Shown here piece after piece: positions 17,371 to 29,000 of a stretch of 64,000 bases of DNA. Source of the stretch: a virus; IMG/VR virus record IMGVR_UViG_3300042197_002147, positions 1 through 64,000 of that record; one strand, written 5' to 3'. The notes under the pieces are model-generated. The model had not been told where the DNA came from, made no database searches, and saw only the letters and a list, made by a program, of their open reading frames with translations. Made by a program: the position numbers and the translations under genes. Position 1 is the first letter of the stretch. Each line of letters begins with the position of its first letter.

Positions 17371-19119
17371 ATGGCAGCAAAAAAATCAGATTTAGTTAAA
17401 ACATATTTAAATAGAGTCGGTACAAAAGATCAATACTATATGTTGCTTGGTAACACAAGTAACACATTAGAAGCAAATGATACAAATGATGCTGCTATTA
17501 CTATGTGGAAAGATTCTGAAATAGCTTATAAAATAAGCAGAGCAGATACTTCAGCAGTAGTACAAAATTATACATGGTCAAGAAGTAATGTTTATATTCC
17601 TTGGTCTTCTGTAAATACAAATGAGAGTAAGTACTACATTTACAACAAAACAAACGGAATAGTTTATTTGTGTTTATCTAACAATATTTTAAATAGAAAA
17701 GACCTAGAGACAAAAAATGCTTCAACCATAATACCAACACATGAATTTAATGTTGTCAGATATGAAGATGGTTATGAATGGTTACCACTATACAAGATAA
17801 CACCAAGTTTACTTAAATTTGTGTCAAATAATTGGATACCTGTAGTATCACTTGATGATTTTTTTGAAAACGAATCACTTAATAAGCACAATCAAATACT
17901 AGAATTTTGTGATGAAAATCAAGGTCAAACTGGAAATTGCGGAATATACTTTAAAAACAATACATCTTTGCCAGATTCAATAACTGGTATAGATTCTGCT
18001 TTTGAAAGTGGGTCTTTGTTTACAACACTAACAAATATCTCGTGCAGGCAATGTTTTCTTTTGTTTGAAGATGCTGAATCTGAATTTGTGGCGGAATTTT
18101 TTGGTATTGAAACACCAACTTCAACATTTGCAATACCCACAACAAAATCTAAAGTTAAAAAACTAATAGACAACAATACTTTATCTTCGGTTTCTCCATA
18201 TTATTGGTTATATTATGCAAACGAGTATGGGATAGAAGATGGTTGTATAATTTCTTGTTTTATTGATCTTTCTAATTTTACGGAATCACAACTTTATGTT
18301 ACTACAGCAAATCCAGATGTAAATATAATTTCCACTACTGGTTCTGGTGGTTCTATTAGATTAAAAACATATACTAATTCTTTAGGAGAGTATGTAATAG
18401 AAGGAATAGAAATCATTTCTAGAGGTTCAAATTATAAAGACATTAAAATAGAAGTTCCTTCTGGAATATTAAAAAATATTTCATCTGCTAGTTTAGTTTC
18501 TTCTATAGAAATTAATTTAGATTCAATAGATGGTCTTGGTATTGATCCGGTTAAAACACTTGATGCCAGACATGTTTCTACTAGTGCAAGAATATCTTTA
18601 ACAGAGTTACAGGACTCCGAAGTAACTATTCCAGATTCTATTAATTTTTATGGAATAGTAAAAAATCCAGAAAAAAGATTAACTGGAGAAACTATTACAG
18701 TTACCGCAGGGACAACTACAGGAAAGTACAAGTCAGAAGTTATTTCAACCGTTGTTTCTGTTATTATAGACTCACCACCAACTATACCAATAAAAAACGA
18801 TGTAATAGATTCAATTTACAATTCAAATGATACCAGTATACAAATAAATGATGTTATTGTTTCAGAAAATGCAGAATCTGGAGGTTTTGCGGGGGAAATA
18901 ACTACGATAAAAGTAAAATCTTTGGATGATCGGGGAGTTTTAAATGTAAATACCGTAACATTTGAAGGTGTGGACTATGACATAGTTGGTTATCAACTAC
19001 CAGATTTAGTTTTTTATAGCGGAAGCACAGAAACTGTAAAGAAAATAACATCTCTTTCTGTAGGAAGTGATCTTCAAAACACTAAATATTTTAACATAAC
19101 AACAATTACTGCACTATAA
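17371..19119 (+). CDS. gp8: Baseplate wedge protein gp8
   Basis: A 582-residue gp8-type wedge protein. The N-terminal part has FLARVG-like LVKTYLNRVGTKDQYYMLLGN, TMWKDSEIAYKISRAD, NVYIPWSSVN, YYIYNKTNGIVYLCLSNN and YEDGYEWLPLYKITPSLLKF. The pairing of an 'N..VYxCLxNN' strand with 'DGYxWxxLYKI' is the gp8 signature. In T4, a gp8 dimer links gp6, gp7 and gp10 in each wedge. T4 gp8 is 334 residues; the extra C-terminal half is beta-rich with Ser/Thr/Ile repeats and might be an added surface domain. AAGGA lies 7 nt before the ATG. Confidence 0.8.
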   Translation: MAAKKSDLVKTYLNRVGTKDQYYMLLGNTSNTLEANDTNDAAITMWKDSEIAYKISRADTSAVVQNYTWSRSNVYIPWSSVNTNESKYYIYNKTNGIVYLCLSNNILNRKDLETKNASTIIPTHEFNVVRYEDGYEWLPLYKITPSLLKFVSNNWIPVVSLDDFFENESLNKHNQILEFCDENQGQTGNCGIYFKNNTSLPDSITGIDSAFESGSLFTTLTNISCRQCFLLFEDAESEFVAEFFGIETPTSTFAIPTTKSKVKKLIDNNTLSSVSPYYWLYYANEYGIEDGCIISCFIDLSNFTESQLYVTTANPDVNIISTTGSGGSIRLKTYTNSLGEYVIEGIEIISRGSNYKDIKIEVPSGILKNISSASLVSSIEINLDSIDGLGIDPVKTLDARHVSTSARISLTELQDSEVTIPDSINFYGIVKNPEKRLTGETITVTAGTTTGKYKSEVISTVVSVIIDSPPTIPIKNDVIDSIYNSNDTSIQINDVIVSENAESGGFAGEITTIKVKSLDDRGVLNVNTVTFEGVDYDIVGYQLPDLVFYSGSTETVKKITSLSVGSDLQNTKYFNITTITAL

Positions 19120-19127
19120 GGATTACT

Positions 19128-19772
19128 ATGCCAACACCATTTACAAATTTACCACTAAAAACCAGACCATATTATAGTAGAGTTTCTACTACAACATTTA
19201 ATTATCCATTAATTGCATATACTCCAGGCTATGCGCTACAGGCATCTGAGTTAAATGAAATTCAAGAAACTTTTTATTTGCAACAAACTCTTTCAAATGA
19301 ACTTTTACAAAATTGGCCATTAACCGGAACAACTGGTGTTGTTGGTGCTTCTTTGAGGTTTCCAATGTGGTCTGGTGCTGTTCCCCTTTTACCATCACAA
19401 GTAACTTATGTTTCTGGAACAGTTACAGTAAATTCTGGTTGGTATTTGGTGACACTCCCATCTAACAATTTAAAAATTTGGTTGTATAAACCTGATAATA
19501 ATACTGCAAATATATCCGCAGGAAGTTCCGTTGGTTTAGTAATAACTACTTCATTTATACCTTGTAGTCCAGTTTCTGGTACTGAGGGATATGCATTTAA
19601 CGATAACTCAAATGGATCAATAAATGATAATTCTTGTGGAGCCCATAGATACAAAATAGAAATAAGTAATACCTTACAAATAAGTACAAATCCAACATAC
19701 CCAATAGCAAGAGCAATAACTAGTGGTACTACAACTGTTGTAGAATACCTAAATAATCTTAAAATAGGATAA
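19128..19772 (+). CDS. Baseplate/fibre connector-like protein
   Basis: A 214-residue protein between gp8 and the first fibre. Residues 30-60 (IAYTPGYALQASELNEIQETF) closely resemble the FxPGRALQARELNQLQ segment at the start of phage wedge and fibre-connector proteins (DUF4815-type). The rest is beta-rich with turns such as YVSGTVTVNSGWYLV, as in fibre-attachment domains. T4 gp9, which links the long tail fibre to the baseplate, occupies the same place after gp8. I do not see direct gp9 similarity. AGGA precedes the ATG. Likely adaptor between baseplate and fibres; the exact equivalent is unsettled. Confidence 0.55.
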   Translation: MPTPFTNLPLKTRPYYSRVSTTTFNYPLIAYTPGYALQASELNEIQETFYLQQTLSNELLQNWPLTGTTGVVGASLRFPMWSGAVPLLPSQVTYVSGTVTVNSGWYLVTLPSNNLKIWLYKPDNNTANISAGSSVGLVITTSFIPCSPVSGTEGYAFNDNSNGSINDNSCGAHRYKIEISNTLQISTNPTYPIARAITSGTTTVVEYLNNLKIG

Positions 19773-19779
19773 TATCCAA

Positions 19780-22038
19780 ATGTCTGTATCAAATAACACA
19801 TACCAAATACCAACACTGCAAGCAAATACTACTTTTTATGATTGGTATATAAAAGAAAACAATGAAATTATTGCAAAACTAAATCTTTTGCAACTATATG
19901 GAGCAACTAGCGGTGATGGTATATTAGCATCCACTAATTCCAGTGGGTTATTAACTCTTTCTATTGGTGGCACATCTGGAATTGTTCAATCTGGTTTGAC
20001 ATTTAATGGTTCTGTAACATTTAATAATTTAGTAAATTTGCCAAACTTAAGTTACAAAATAACTGGATTAACTTCCGGTACTCCCGGTATAAGTTTTGGA
20101 ATGCCATTAAGAATTACTACAACTGGATACACAGCAGGAAAAGCAGATAGTCAAGTAAATGCAGAAACCATAGGAATAGTTTCTAACTTAGATTCTACTG
20201 GAATATATTTAACTGTTTTGGGTAAAGTTGATGGTGACTTTGGACCTGTTAATTCTGGAAGTACGCTTTCCGCTGGTTGTTTTTACTTTCTTTCGCCTAG
20301 TGTTACTGGTGGTATTTCTGTAACAGAACCAAATATTTCTGGTCAAGTTTCTAAACCAATTTTACTAGGGTTGGGTGCAACCTCTGCAATGGTTTTGCCG
20401 TATAGAGGTAATTTCTTGACAAGTTCTGGATCTTCTGGTGGAACAGCAGCAAACAGAATTTATGTTTTAATTCCCGGAGGTGTCGCCAGTGGTCAATTTA
20501 CTGTTGGAAACGCAATATCGTATAATACATTTATACAAGAATCGGTATTAGAAGATTCTAGTTCCAATAGAGATTGGGTAAATGGTTGGTTTTTGAGCAA
20601 ATCTTCTTCTTCTGGTGTTTTAGCAAATGAAGAAAATTTTGTAATTGGAGTCATATCAAGCGCAAGTTCTATTGGTGCTGACACATTAATTGAAATTGCA
20701 ACAGGAGGTGAAATACCTCTTTCGCAAGCACTTGGAACCTATTATTTGAAAAATGATTTTGATGCAGACACAGATACCAGCAATTTATACTTAAGCAGTT
20801 CGGATTATTCTGGCAAAATAATGGGATTCCAAGTTGCTCCAGATAAATTTGTTGTTGTAAATAATCCCAAAAAATCAACTGGTGGTTTTGGTTTTGCAAG
20901 TTTAATCGGTTCTACTGGAAGCTCCATTCAAAATGAAAATCTTTTAATAAATGGAGATTTTGCAATATGGCAAAGACCAGACACTGGAAGAGATACACAA
21001 AATACGGAAATAGGAGATTTGGTATTTGCTGATATGTGGAGAAGACATGACGGTGTTTCTGGAGCAACAGCAAATAAATCATATTATATTCAAAGACAGA
21101 CATTTGCAGATATACAATCTGAAGTTGAAGGTGATCCAAAATATTATATTGATGTAAAAGCGTTAGGACTCAGTGGTGGAACTGGTGCAACATATGGTTT
21201 TGGCACAGATTACCTAACAGTTGGGCATGTTGTTCCTGACGCAAAGAGTTTTGATTCACAACAAATAACATTTACCTTTTACGCCAAATCTTCTCTTGGT
21301 GGTTATGCAATATCATCTTACATTGCAAGATATAACGGAACAAATTTGATTGACTATAATGAAATAGAAGAACATGGTTTAAATACTTCTTGGACAAAAT
21401 ATTCAGTTCAATACACAGTTCCAACTTTACCAAATCCAGGATCACCAATTGAAAATGATTATTTTGAAATTGGATTTAATTTCAAACCACTAATAAATGA
21501 AGCAAATGAAAGTGCTTTGTCACTAGGAACATCTTTATATATTAGTATTGCATCTGTGTGTTTATATCTTGGTGCAATAAATCAACCATATCATTATCAT
21601 GGTTCTATACAAAGTAGAATAAATCATTGTAGAAAGTTCTACTATTCAACTTATGCCCTAAATCAAACTGAAGGTCAAGTAACAATGATTAATAGAGAAG
21701 AACCAACATATAATGTTCCTTCTCACATATTACTACCAAATGGTCTTTGTAATTTCATACAATGGCCTTTTGAATTAAGAACTACACCAACAGTTACAAT
21801 TTATTCTCCAAAAACAGGAACGGAAAATGATGCGTATAACAGATCCTCTGGAAGAGATTTAAGAAATAGTTCTGGAACTATAGGTTATGGCTCGCAAAAC
21901 AGAGTTGCAATTTTAGGTGTTGACACTGTATTGAAAGATGCAACAAAAGATGGTCTAAAACTTTGTATTTCCGGTGGAGCAGTAAATTATGACAATGTAT
22001 TTTATCACATAGTCGCAGATGCGGATTATCCAATATAA
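19780..22038 (+). CDS. Tail fibre with receptor-binding-type domain
   Basis: A 752-residue fibre protein. The N-terminus (TFYDWYIKENNEIIAKLNLLQLYG) is the attachment segment seen in fibres of marine T4-like phages. Residues 60-370 are beta-rich and include a segment AGCFYFLSPSVTGG that recurs in the next gene. From about residue 386 comes a widespread phage receptor-binding module starting ENLLINGDFAIWQRPDTGR, with DMWRRHDG and ITFTFYAKSSLGG, a lectin-like jelly roll. It is the first large gene of the fibre block, and its position suggests a main receptor-binding fibre. Start ATG with AGGA about 9 nt upstream. Confidence 0.8.
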   Translation: MSVSNNTYQIPTLQANTTFYDWYIKENNEIIAKLNLLQLYGATSGDGILASTNSSGLLTLSIGGTSGIVQSGLTFNGSVTFNNLVNLPNLSYKITGLTSGTPGISFGMPLRITTTGYTAGKADSQVNAETIGIVSNLDSTGIYLTVLGKVDGDFGPVNSGSTLSAGCFYFLSPSVTGGISVTEPNISGQVSKPILLGLGATSAMVLPYRGNFLTSSGSSGGTAANRIYVLIPGGVASGQFTVGNAISYNTFIQESVLEDSSSNRDWVNGWFLSKSSSSGVLANEENFVIGVISSASSIGADTLIEIATGGEIPLSQALGTYYLKNDFDADTDTSNLYLSSSDYSGKIMGFQVAPDKFVVVNNPKKSTGGFGFASLIGSTGSSIQNENLLINGDFAIWQRPDTGRDTQNTEIGDLVFADMWRRHDGVSGATANKSYYIQRQTFADIQSEVEGDPKYYIDVKALGLSGGTGATYGFGTDYLTVGHVVPDAKSFDSQQITFTFYAKSSLGGYAISSYIARYNGTNLIDYNEIEEHGLNTSWTKYSVQYTVPTLPNPGSPIENDYFEIGFNFKPLINEANESALSLGTSLYISIASVCLYLGAINQPYHYHGSIQSRINHCRKFYYSTYALNQTEGQVTMINREEPTYNVPSHILLPNGLCNFIQWPFELRTTPTVTIYSPKTGTENDAYNRSSGRDLRNSSGTIGYGSQNRVAILGVDTVLKDATKDGLKLCISGGAVNYDNVFYHIVADADYPI

Positions 22039-22048
22039 GAGGTAAACT

Positions 22049-23218
22049 ATGACTTGTTCAAGTAGCAGTAATATAAGATCAACACAAACACTAGTATCCA
22101 TCACGCAAGGTGGTTCTAGACTAACAGCTGTTATTCCAGATGGATCGTACAGTTCAGGTATAACTGGGGGGGATGTAATTTATTGGAATCCTCTTGGTGG
22201 GGGTGGTGGGTTGTATGAAAAGTCAAATGCCAGCACTTCTGCTAGTGCTGAAGTTTTTGGAGTAGTAGAAAATGTAACTCAAACTGGTGTAAGTTCATAT
22301 TCCTTAAATGTTGTTTTATACGGATCAATAATATTACCTTCGTCTGCAATTTATACAATAGCAGGAGCAACAGGTGGTGCTGGTGGTGCAGATGTATATT
22401 TCTTAAGCGGTATAAGCGCAGGAAAAATACAAGTAGAAGCACCATCAACAATTGGTCATGTAATAAAACCAGTTTATCAAGTTGCTCCACACGGATCATA
22501 TACTGGAACAGTTGTAAATTACATTGGCTATAGATTAGGCGGCGAAATAGAAGCATTTACAGATCCTGCCGAAAATTTGACTGGAACTGTTTCCTTTTTG
22601 GTAAACTTAGCAGATACAGTAAATCCAGTAATACCAGCAAATTATGTTGATGCAAGAATATCACATGAATTATTAGTCTCGATTCATCCAAGTTTCTATA
22701 ACAAGTATGGAAAGCAGTTTGGTTTTGTTGAAGAAATTACATTAAAACCGGGATATTTGGCAGATGCATCTAAAATAGGAAAAGTTACTGTTACAAGAAC
22801 ATCCGATTCAACTCTTTCTTCTGGAAGTATTTTAGCAACAGCAAACGATAACAAATATTACATCAGATGGCCAGGAACGGCATCAACAACAACAAGTTCG
22901 CAAAAACTTAAAATTTCTGACACATTTTTGGAAGTTCAATCTTCTAGCGTATATTCAGTGTTTACTCCAAAAATAAATACAATAGCAAACTTTAGTATTT
23001 TTGATGTCAATGGAAATAATATAAGTGCAGATTTAGTTCCAATAATGAAATTAAATCCAGAAGAATTATCAGTAAACATACCACAAAATGTAGTCATTTC
23101 AGAAGCAACAATACAAACTATAAAATTAGGAACTGAGTCTAGTAATGACAATGTTGGTACAGTATTGACTGATTTGGAAAACAGATTATCTGCCGTAGAA
23201 GCAAGATTGTTAATGTAA
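22049..23218 (+). CDS. Short fibre protein with C-terminal coiled coil
   Basis: A 389-residue beta-rich protein. The segment DVYFLSGISAGKIQVEAPST matches the repeated module AGCFYFLSPSVTGGISVTEP of the preceding fibre, so the two genes share at least one domain type. The last 40 residues form a helical, heptad-like end (NVGTVLTDLENRLSAVEARLLM) typical of trimeric fibres. GAGG lies 7 nt before the ATG. It stands between the main fibre and the collagen-like adhesins. Probably a fibre or fibre-base component; receptor and partner are unknown. Confidence 0.7.
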   Translation: MTCSSSSNIRSTQTLVSITQGGSRLTAVIPDGSYSSGITGGDVIYWNPLGGGGGLYEKSNASTSASAEVFGVVENVTQTGVSSYSLNVVLYGSIILPSSAIYTIAGATGGAGGADVYFLSGISAGKIQVEAPSTIGHVIKPVYQVAPHGSYTGTVVNYIGYRLGGEIEAFTDPAENLTGTVSFLVNLADTVNPVIPANYVDARISHELLVSIHPSFYNKYGKQFGFVEEITLKPGYLADASKIGKVTVTRTSDSTLSSGSILATANDNKYYIRWPGTASTTTSSQKLKISDTFLEVQSSSVYSVFTPKINTIANFSIFDVNGNNISADLVPIMKLNPEELSVNIPQNVVISEATIQTIKLGTESSNDNVGTVLTDLENRLSAVEARLLM

Positions 23219-23219
23219 A

Positions 23220-26084
23220 ATGGCAAAATTTATATACGGAAGTAGCAATATACCGATAAACAATGTACCTACAACGATAGGTATAACTGGTCCTACTGGA
23301 CCTGCTGGTATAACTGGCCCAGAGGGTCCGGTTGGACCAGTCAGACCCGGTCCAACCGGAGACACTGGTCCTTCTCTCGTAAATATAGTAAAAAATTCTC
23401 AAAACTTTTTTGAACATTATTTTGATAATGGACAAATAGTAAATAGTCCTTCTAAAATAGTAGGACCCAATGGACCTTCCTATCTCAATATTCAGGGTGT
23501 AAGTTTAGATACATTCAATGTATTGACAGCAGATCTTGATAATTATTCATATAAAAAATTAACAGAAACATTTACAATTGATGCAGTCGGTTTTAGAAAC
23601 ATAACAACAAATAGTTCACCATATATCACAATAACAAGTGAAGATGATGAAACAATAGAAATTAATTATAATTTAATAGGTCTATCTTTTCTCGGAATAA
23701 GTGGTGGTTCCGATGGTCAATTGTTAAAAAATACAATAGGAAACTTTCAATCTGGTGAAACAGGAACAAATTACAACGAACAATTAAGAACTATCGACGC
23801 CAGAACTAGTAATATAGTTCAAAGATTTTTAAAGGTCAATTTCTTGCAGGCTGCATCTGGTGCTGTTCGATATTGGAATATAGACCCATCATTAGGTAAT
23901 TCTTTTTACTTAAGTCCCGTTGATTTGTCAACTGGTACAATATACTTTTTAGTCCTTAAAAAACCAGATAATGTTAATAGTTCAAAATCTATTACTGTTA
24001 TAGTTCCATCGGCCGGAATGACTCCAACAAAACAAATTCAATATGTCACTGTAAATGAACTCGGAGAAATAACAGATTGGTCTTTGAGGAATGTAAGTCC
24101 TATTTCTTGGTCATTGAATCAAGCACCATGTATTCCAAAAACTGGTTTTACTATTTTAAATTTTACTTCTATTGGTGGTGTTTGGTATGGAAATGTAATT
24201 GGTCATGCACAAACTAGTGTTTCTTCTGTTGCAACTTCTTTTGATAATTCAAATAGTACAGATAGATCAAACATATACCACTGTAATCCTACATCAATAT
24301 ATCAACAAGGTTCTTCAGATGAACCTGCACTGTTATTCGGAACAAATACAGGAATAACTGCTGGCCTTTGCTGCGATTCAACATGCACACCATCTGAAAA
24401 TTTGAATATTTTCTGTAATGGTTATTTTATACCAGGCGTTACATCTGGAGGTTCTACATTTTGTGATGCATTGGGTGCTTGTTGCTTGAAAAGTTCAAAT
24501 GGAAAAGTTTTACCTTGTCAGAAGTTAAAATACTGTGAGTGTGCTTCGATAGCAGAAAACACAAATTTAGAATTTTCTTGGAATAAATTTAAAAATGCAA
24601 AAGAATCTTGCTTAGATTTTGATTGTGCAAACGCATTTGAAGACATTGGTGCATGTTGCGATGGTTCTGGAAATTGTTCAGAAATAACATATACAGATTG
24701 TGTTGCAAGACATGGATTTTTTCAAGGATATGGTATCAAATGTGTTACTTCTAAAAATATTCAAATATGCTATGGTGGTACGGGTGGATGCTGTGATTCT
24801 GGCATAACTTGCGAAAACAATGTTTATGGACCAAATTGCATATCATCAAAGAAAACATTCTTGGGAGATGGAACAAATTGCATTGATTATGATTGTCAAA
24901 TAAAAAGCATTCCTTGTTATGATATTATACCAAACGAAATTTTAAAATTTGGTGATTTGTATAGCAATGCCATGGTTTGTGGTATATTCAATCCAAATAA
25001 AGCAGAGTGTTTTGGTAATACAATTTTTGGTTCAAATCAATCACTAACATTTGATGATTTAGTAGAATCTGAAGCAGAAGTAAACTGTATGGATTATGCT
25101 TCAGTTTATGATTATGTTGGATATGGTTTTACTGGTCAAAATGCCTGCGATAATAACTCGGATTCTTATATTATACTTCTTTCTTTACATCCAGTCACTG
25201 TGGATGAAAACAATAATATAGTTTCTTATAGTGGAAATAGCAAAAATTATACAGACTTTACATGGAGTCACGGTGGAAATTACTGGGGTCCTTTGTTGAA
25301 TCCATTTAGTGGTGTTATTTCAGAGATGTCTGATGATAAATTAGTTTATAAAGAGGGTTATATTTACGATTACACCAACGAAAATACAAAAATTAATTTA
25401 ACTATAAACTCATTTATTGATTGTGGATTTGTAAGAAAATCTGATAATCCACAAAGTTGGTTACAAAGCAATCCAAATAGTTCGTTCAATGGAAAATGGT
25501 TTAGAAATTATGGTTTAATTAACTCTATTAGAATGGTCAATGCCGAATATGCATATTACTTAGGACTCACCGGAGAGAATTTTACAACATCGACTTATAC
25601 ACCAACTCAAAGTAGTTCTCAAATGACTGCTGGGCGTGCAATTTCCCTGTTCAATAAAAATTATGAAGAAAATAATGATTTTATTTCTGATTGGTATTTA
25701 CCAAGTTATGATGAATTGGCATATTTAGCAAAAAATTGCTTAATGGATGCGGAAAATAATATTAATTCAAAACTTCTACAAAATGGCGGCACACCTTTAG
25801 ATGGATGGCATTGGTCTTCAACTGGAACATTTAATTCACAAGAAAATGAATATATTTTAAATCATCCAAGTGGTTTAACACATGGAACAATGGCATGGGC
25901 AATACAATTTGATTCGGATGGAAATTCAGAAAAATTCAAGACGAAAAAAGCAAATAGAACAGAAAATAAATATAAAGTAAGGCCAATTAAATTGATAAGA
26001 TGTGATAAAAAATATCATGCAAACAATTCATCCAATAATAAATATTGGAGATTGATAAACTTGAACGAGAACGCAATAACATGA
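23220..26084 (+). CDS. Collagen-like, Cys-rich adhesin A with lectin-like tip
   Basis: A 954-residue protein in four parts. An N-terminal anchor (MAKFIYGSSNIPINN) is followed by a short collagen-like Gly-X-Y run (about residues 22-52), a beta-rich region, and a cysteine-rich region (about 380-560) with units such as GACCDGSGNCSEITYTDC. The C-terminal domain (about 820-945) has DWYLPSYDELAYLAKNC, GWHWSST and a final VRPIKLIR, the DUF1566/Lcl pattern of a C-type-lectin-like fold. It is first of four related genes; its stop overlaps the next start (ATGA). Adhesion is inferred from architecture. Confidence 0.7.
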   Translation: MAKFIYGSSNIPINNVPTTIGITGPTGPAGITGPEGPVGPVRPGPTGDTGPSLVNIVKNSQNFFEHYFDNGQIVNSPSKIVGPNGPSYLNIQGVSLDTFNVLTADLDNYSYKKLTETFTIDAVGFRNITTNSSPYITITSEDDETIEINYNLIGLSFLGISGGSDGQLLKNTIGNFQSGETGTNYNEQLRTIDARTSNIVQRFLKVNFLQAASGAVRYWNIDPSLGNSFYLSPVDLSTGTIYFLVLKKPDNVNSSKSITVIVPSAGMTPTKQIQYVTVNELGEITDWSLRNVSPISWSLNQAPCIPKTGFTILNFTSIGGVWYGNVIGHAQTSVSSVATSFDNSNSTDRSNIYHCNPTSIYQQGSSDEPALLFGTNTGITAGLCCDSTCTPSENLNIFCNGYFIPGVTSGGSTFCDALGACCLKSSNGKVLPCQKLKYCECASIAENTNLEFSWNKFKNAKESCLDFDCANAFEDIGACCDGSGNCSEITYTDCVARHGFFQGYGIKCVTSKNIQICYGGTGGCCDSGITCENNVYGPNCISSKKTFLGDGTNCIDYDCQIKSIPCYDIIPNEILKFGDLYSNAMVCGIFNPNKAECFGNTIFGSNQSLTFDDLVESEAEVNCMDYASVYDYVGYGFTGQNACDNNSDSYIILLSLHPVTVDENNNIVSYSGNSKNYTDFTWSHGGNYWGPLLNPFSGVISEMSDDKLVYKEGYIYDYTNENTKINLTINSFIDCGFVRKSDNPQSWLQSNPNSSFNGKWFRNYGLINSIRMVNAEYAYYLGLTGENFTTSTYTPTQSSSQMTAGRAISLFNKNYEENNDFISDWYLPSYDELAYLAKNCLMDAENNINSKLLQNGGTPLDGWHWSSTGTFNSQENEYILNHPSGLTHGTMAWAIQFDSDGNSEKFKTKKANRTENKYKVRPIKLIRCDKKYHANNSSNNKYWRLINLNENAIT

Positions 26085-29000
26085 TTCAAAATTACGGTAG
26101 TTCAAATATTATTTTAGGTTACTCTGGCGTTACTGGATTTACTGGTCCAACAGGTCCTACTGGGCCCACCGGACCTACTGGTGCGACTGGAGCAACCGGA
26201 TATGGTATTACTGGATCTACCGGATTTGGCATTACTGGCGGAACATATTCCTCGCCAGGATCTGTTATTTTTTATATCGGAAATACTGGTAGCGTTACAA
26301 TAGGAATTACTGGTCCAGTTGGTTCTAATTTTAACGATACATTTGTTGTTTTGATAGGACCGACTCTTTCTTCTTCCGGTTCTACTCTGTTTTCTCCATT
26401 CTACACAACAGATCCGTTAGAAAAAATTACAAACAAAATAGAAATTGGTTATGGAGAAGATTTAAATGTAAAAAGTTTAGATTTTGTTTCTCTAAATGGT
26501 GAAATATTATCAGTAACAGAAAATACAAATCAAATAATTGTAGCTGGTAAAACATTTAGTACATTTCCAATGGGAAACACTGGTGAACTTCTTTATATCA
26601 AAAATGGAGTCGCAGTTGGTGCAAGAGAAACTAAATGGGATAATGCCACAAATCAATTAATTGTTTCCTTTGATACTTTTAGACAATCAATAGAAGGAAA
26701 CACCGGAAACATTTGGACTCCAATTTCTGGTGTTTGCTTTAATACTACTTCACTATTTACACAATTAGTGACATCTGGTGGGTTTACTTATGGTAAATCA
26801 CAGATAATAGAAAATTGGGATGATAGTAATTCTTTCAAATCAAATAATGGAATTTATAATATTACAAATTCCACATTCAATATACAGCAAAAGTATTTCT
26901 TCGGGCAAAGCGGAGGAACAGATTTACAATTATTGCCCAGAACAATTACATTTACAAAAGGATCAAACCAATTTCTTCCCCAAATTTTTACTGAAGACAA
27001 ACTAGGATCTTGTTGTTTTTGCAGAAGTGGTTCTTCGGATAAAGAATGCTTAGATTATGTTTCCAGAGATTATTGCATAAGCATCGGTGGTCAGTTTGGA
27101 GTAAAGGCATGCGTCGAGCGTCTTGGAACATCCGACTGTTTTCCAGAAGGTGCTTGTTGTGTAAACGGAAAGTGCGTAAATTCAGATGTAGATGCATGTG
27201 TAAAATATGGTGGAGTATTTTTTCCGGGAGAAATTTGTTCTACAACAATTATTGAAGGAGAACCAGCATTTGTATGTCCGAATGCTTGTTCTTTTGGAAT
27301 AGGTTCATGTTGCTATAAAGGAAACTGTTTAGATTTAAACGAATCAGAGTGCAAAGCAATACCAAATACTGTCTTTGTTCGTGGAAAAAGATGTAACGAA
27401 TTGCCAAAAGTTACGGGAGAACCACCAGATACAACAGAATATGATTATTGTTGCAGAGTTTCTAGTTTTTATGGTCCTTGCTGCACATATACTTCTGGAA
27501 ATGGTGATTCAAATTCAACATGCATTCCAAACCTGTCTCCGAAAGATTGCATAGACAGAGATGGAATTTTTATGGGTTTCGGGAAATCGTGTGATGAAAT
27601 CAATTGCTGCGGAGTTTCATATTCTCCAGAATATTATAGAGAATCTTCTACTTGCAGAAAAACATCAAACGATCCTTGCAGTCCTACCGGAACTAGAATT
27701 GGTGGTGGTTATTTAGTTGCAATAATTGGTTCTCCAAATTCATGCACAACTTTCTCACAACCACAATTTGGAAAAGGAGAACCGCTTGAGTGTCTTTGTA
27801 ATCCTAGAGGTGAGGTGTTCGGGGAAGGAAGAGAAACATGGAAGTTTAAAAATTGCCTAGATTATTCTGCAAATACTGCATATATCGACTACTATGATCG
27901 ACCTTTGTTTGTAAGAACTCACCCAAGAATTCCAACAATAAAAATGTATGCAAATAAGTGCTTACTGAAGGCAGGAGCACCATACATAACCCAACTAAAT
28001 GACGGAGCATATAGTCTTCAGGATGGAAGTCAAAAAAATACAAATGGTGGAAGTCTTCCAGAATTTACTTGGCCAGACGCAAAATTCTTTGAGGGTTCTG
28101 AAACTTATGATCAAACAATTTTTCCATCATTTGATAATCAAACTTGCAATATAATGGTAGAAGCAATTGGTTTGGGTACACCACCATCAACTCTTTACAA
28201 ATATCTTGCAGAAAAATTCTATGGCGCAAATGCAATTCATATAGTATGGGCTCTTATAATGGCGCCAAGAGATTTGACTGTAAATTATACTGGCGTTACT
28301 TATGATTATATGAAATGGTCGAACATGGTTGAATCTAGAGTTGGACCTGGTTCAGAATCAAATTCTCCTAATTTCTTCTTAGAACCAATAGCAACATCAC
28401 CAGTAGATGGATTGTTAAATACTAGACTTCACGATGCCCATTCAAAATCAAAACCAGAATTCTGGTTTAGGGATTATGACAATGATGGAATAGATTCTAG
28501 AGCATATGACAGATTTGTTACCCAAAATATAAATCAATGGGATTTGGTCGAAAACGCAGATGAACAAAAAATAAAAACAGATAAACAAGAATTTGAATAT
28601 TATTATTCCCAACTATGGGAAAAATTAAACCCAGAAAATACTGCAATAAGACAGATATCAAAGGCAAATGAAACTAATTTTTATGGATATGATGATTGGT
28701 ATATTCCAAGTGCTCTAGAGATGTATTATATTTCAAACTATGTTGATGAATTAAACACATCTATTTTGACAAATGGTGATGATGATCATCAGATTTTACA
28801 ATATACAACTTATCCAAACACTTCAGGACCAACCCCAGGCGCGCCCGGACAAACTCGTAGCGTATACTGGACATCAACTAGTGTTTGTAGAATAAATGCA
28901 TGGAATAAAAATAACCACACAATAAAAGATTTTTATCAAATAGAATCAACAAATACATCTTTAAATGTTAAATCTAGATATAAATCTGGTGAATTTGGTC

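Noticed and set aside
26045-26080. TTG start extending adhesin B
   Set aside because: The ATG at 26081 gives the anchor shared with adhesin A and couples to the previous stop.
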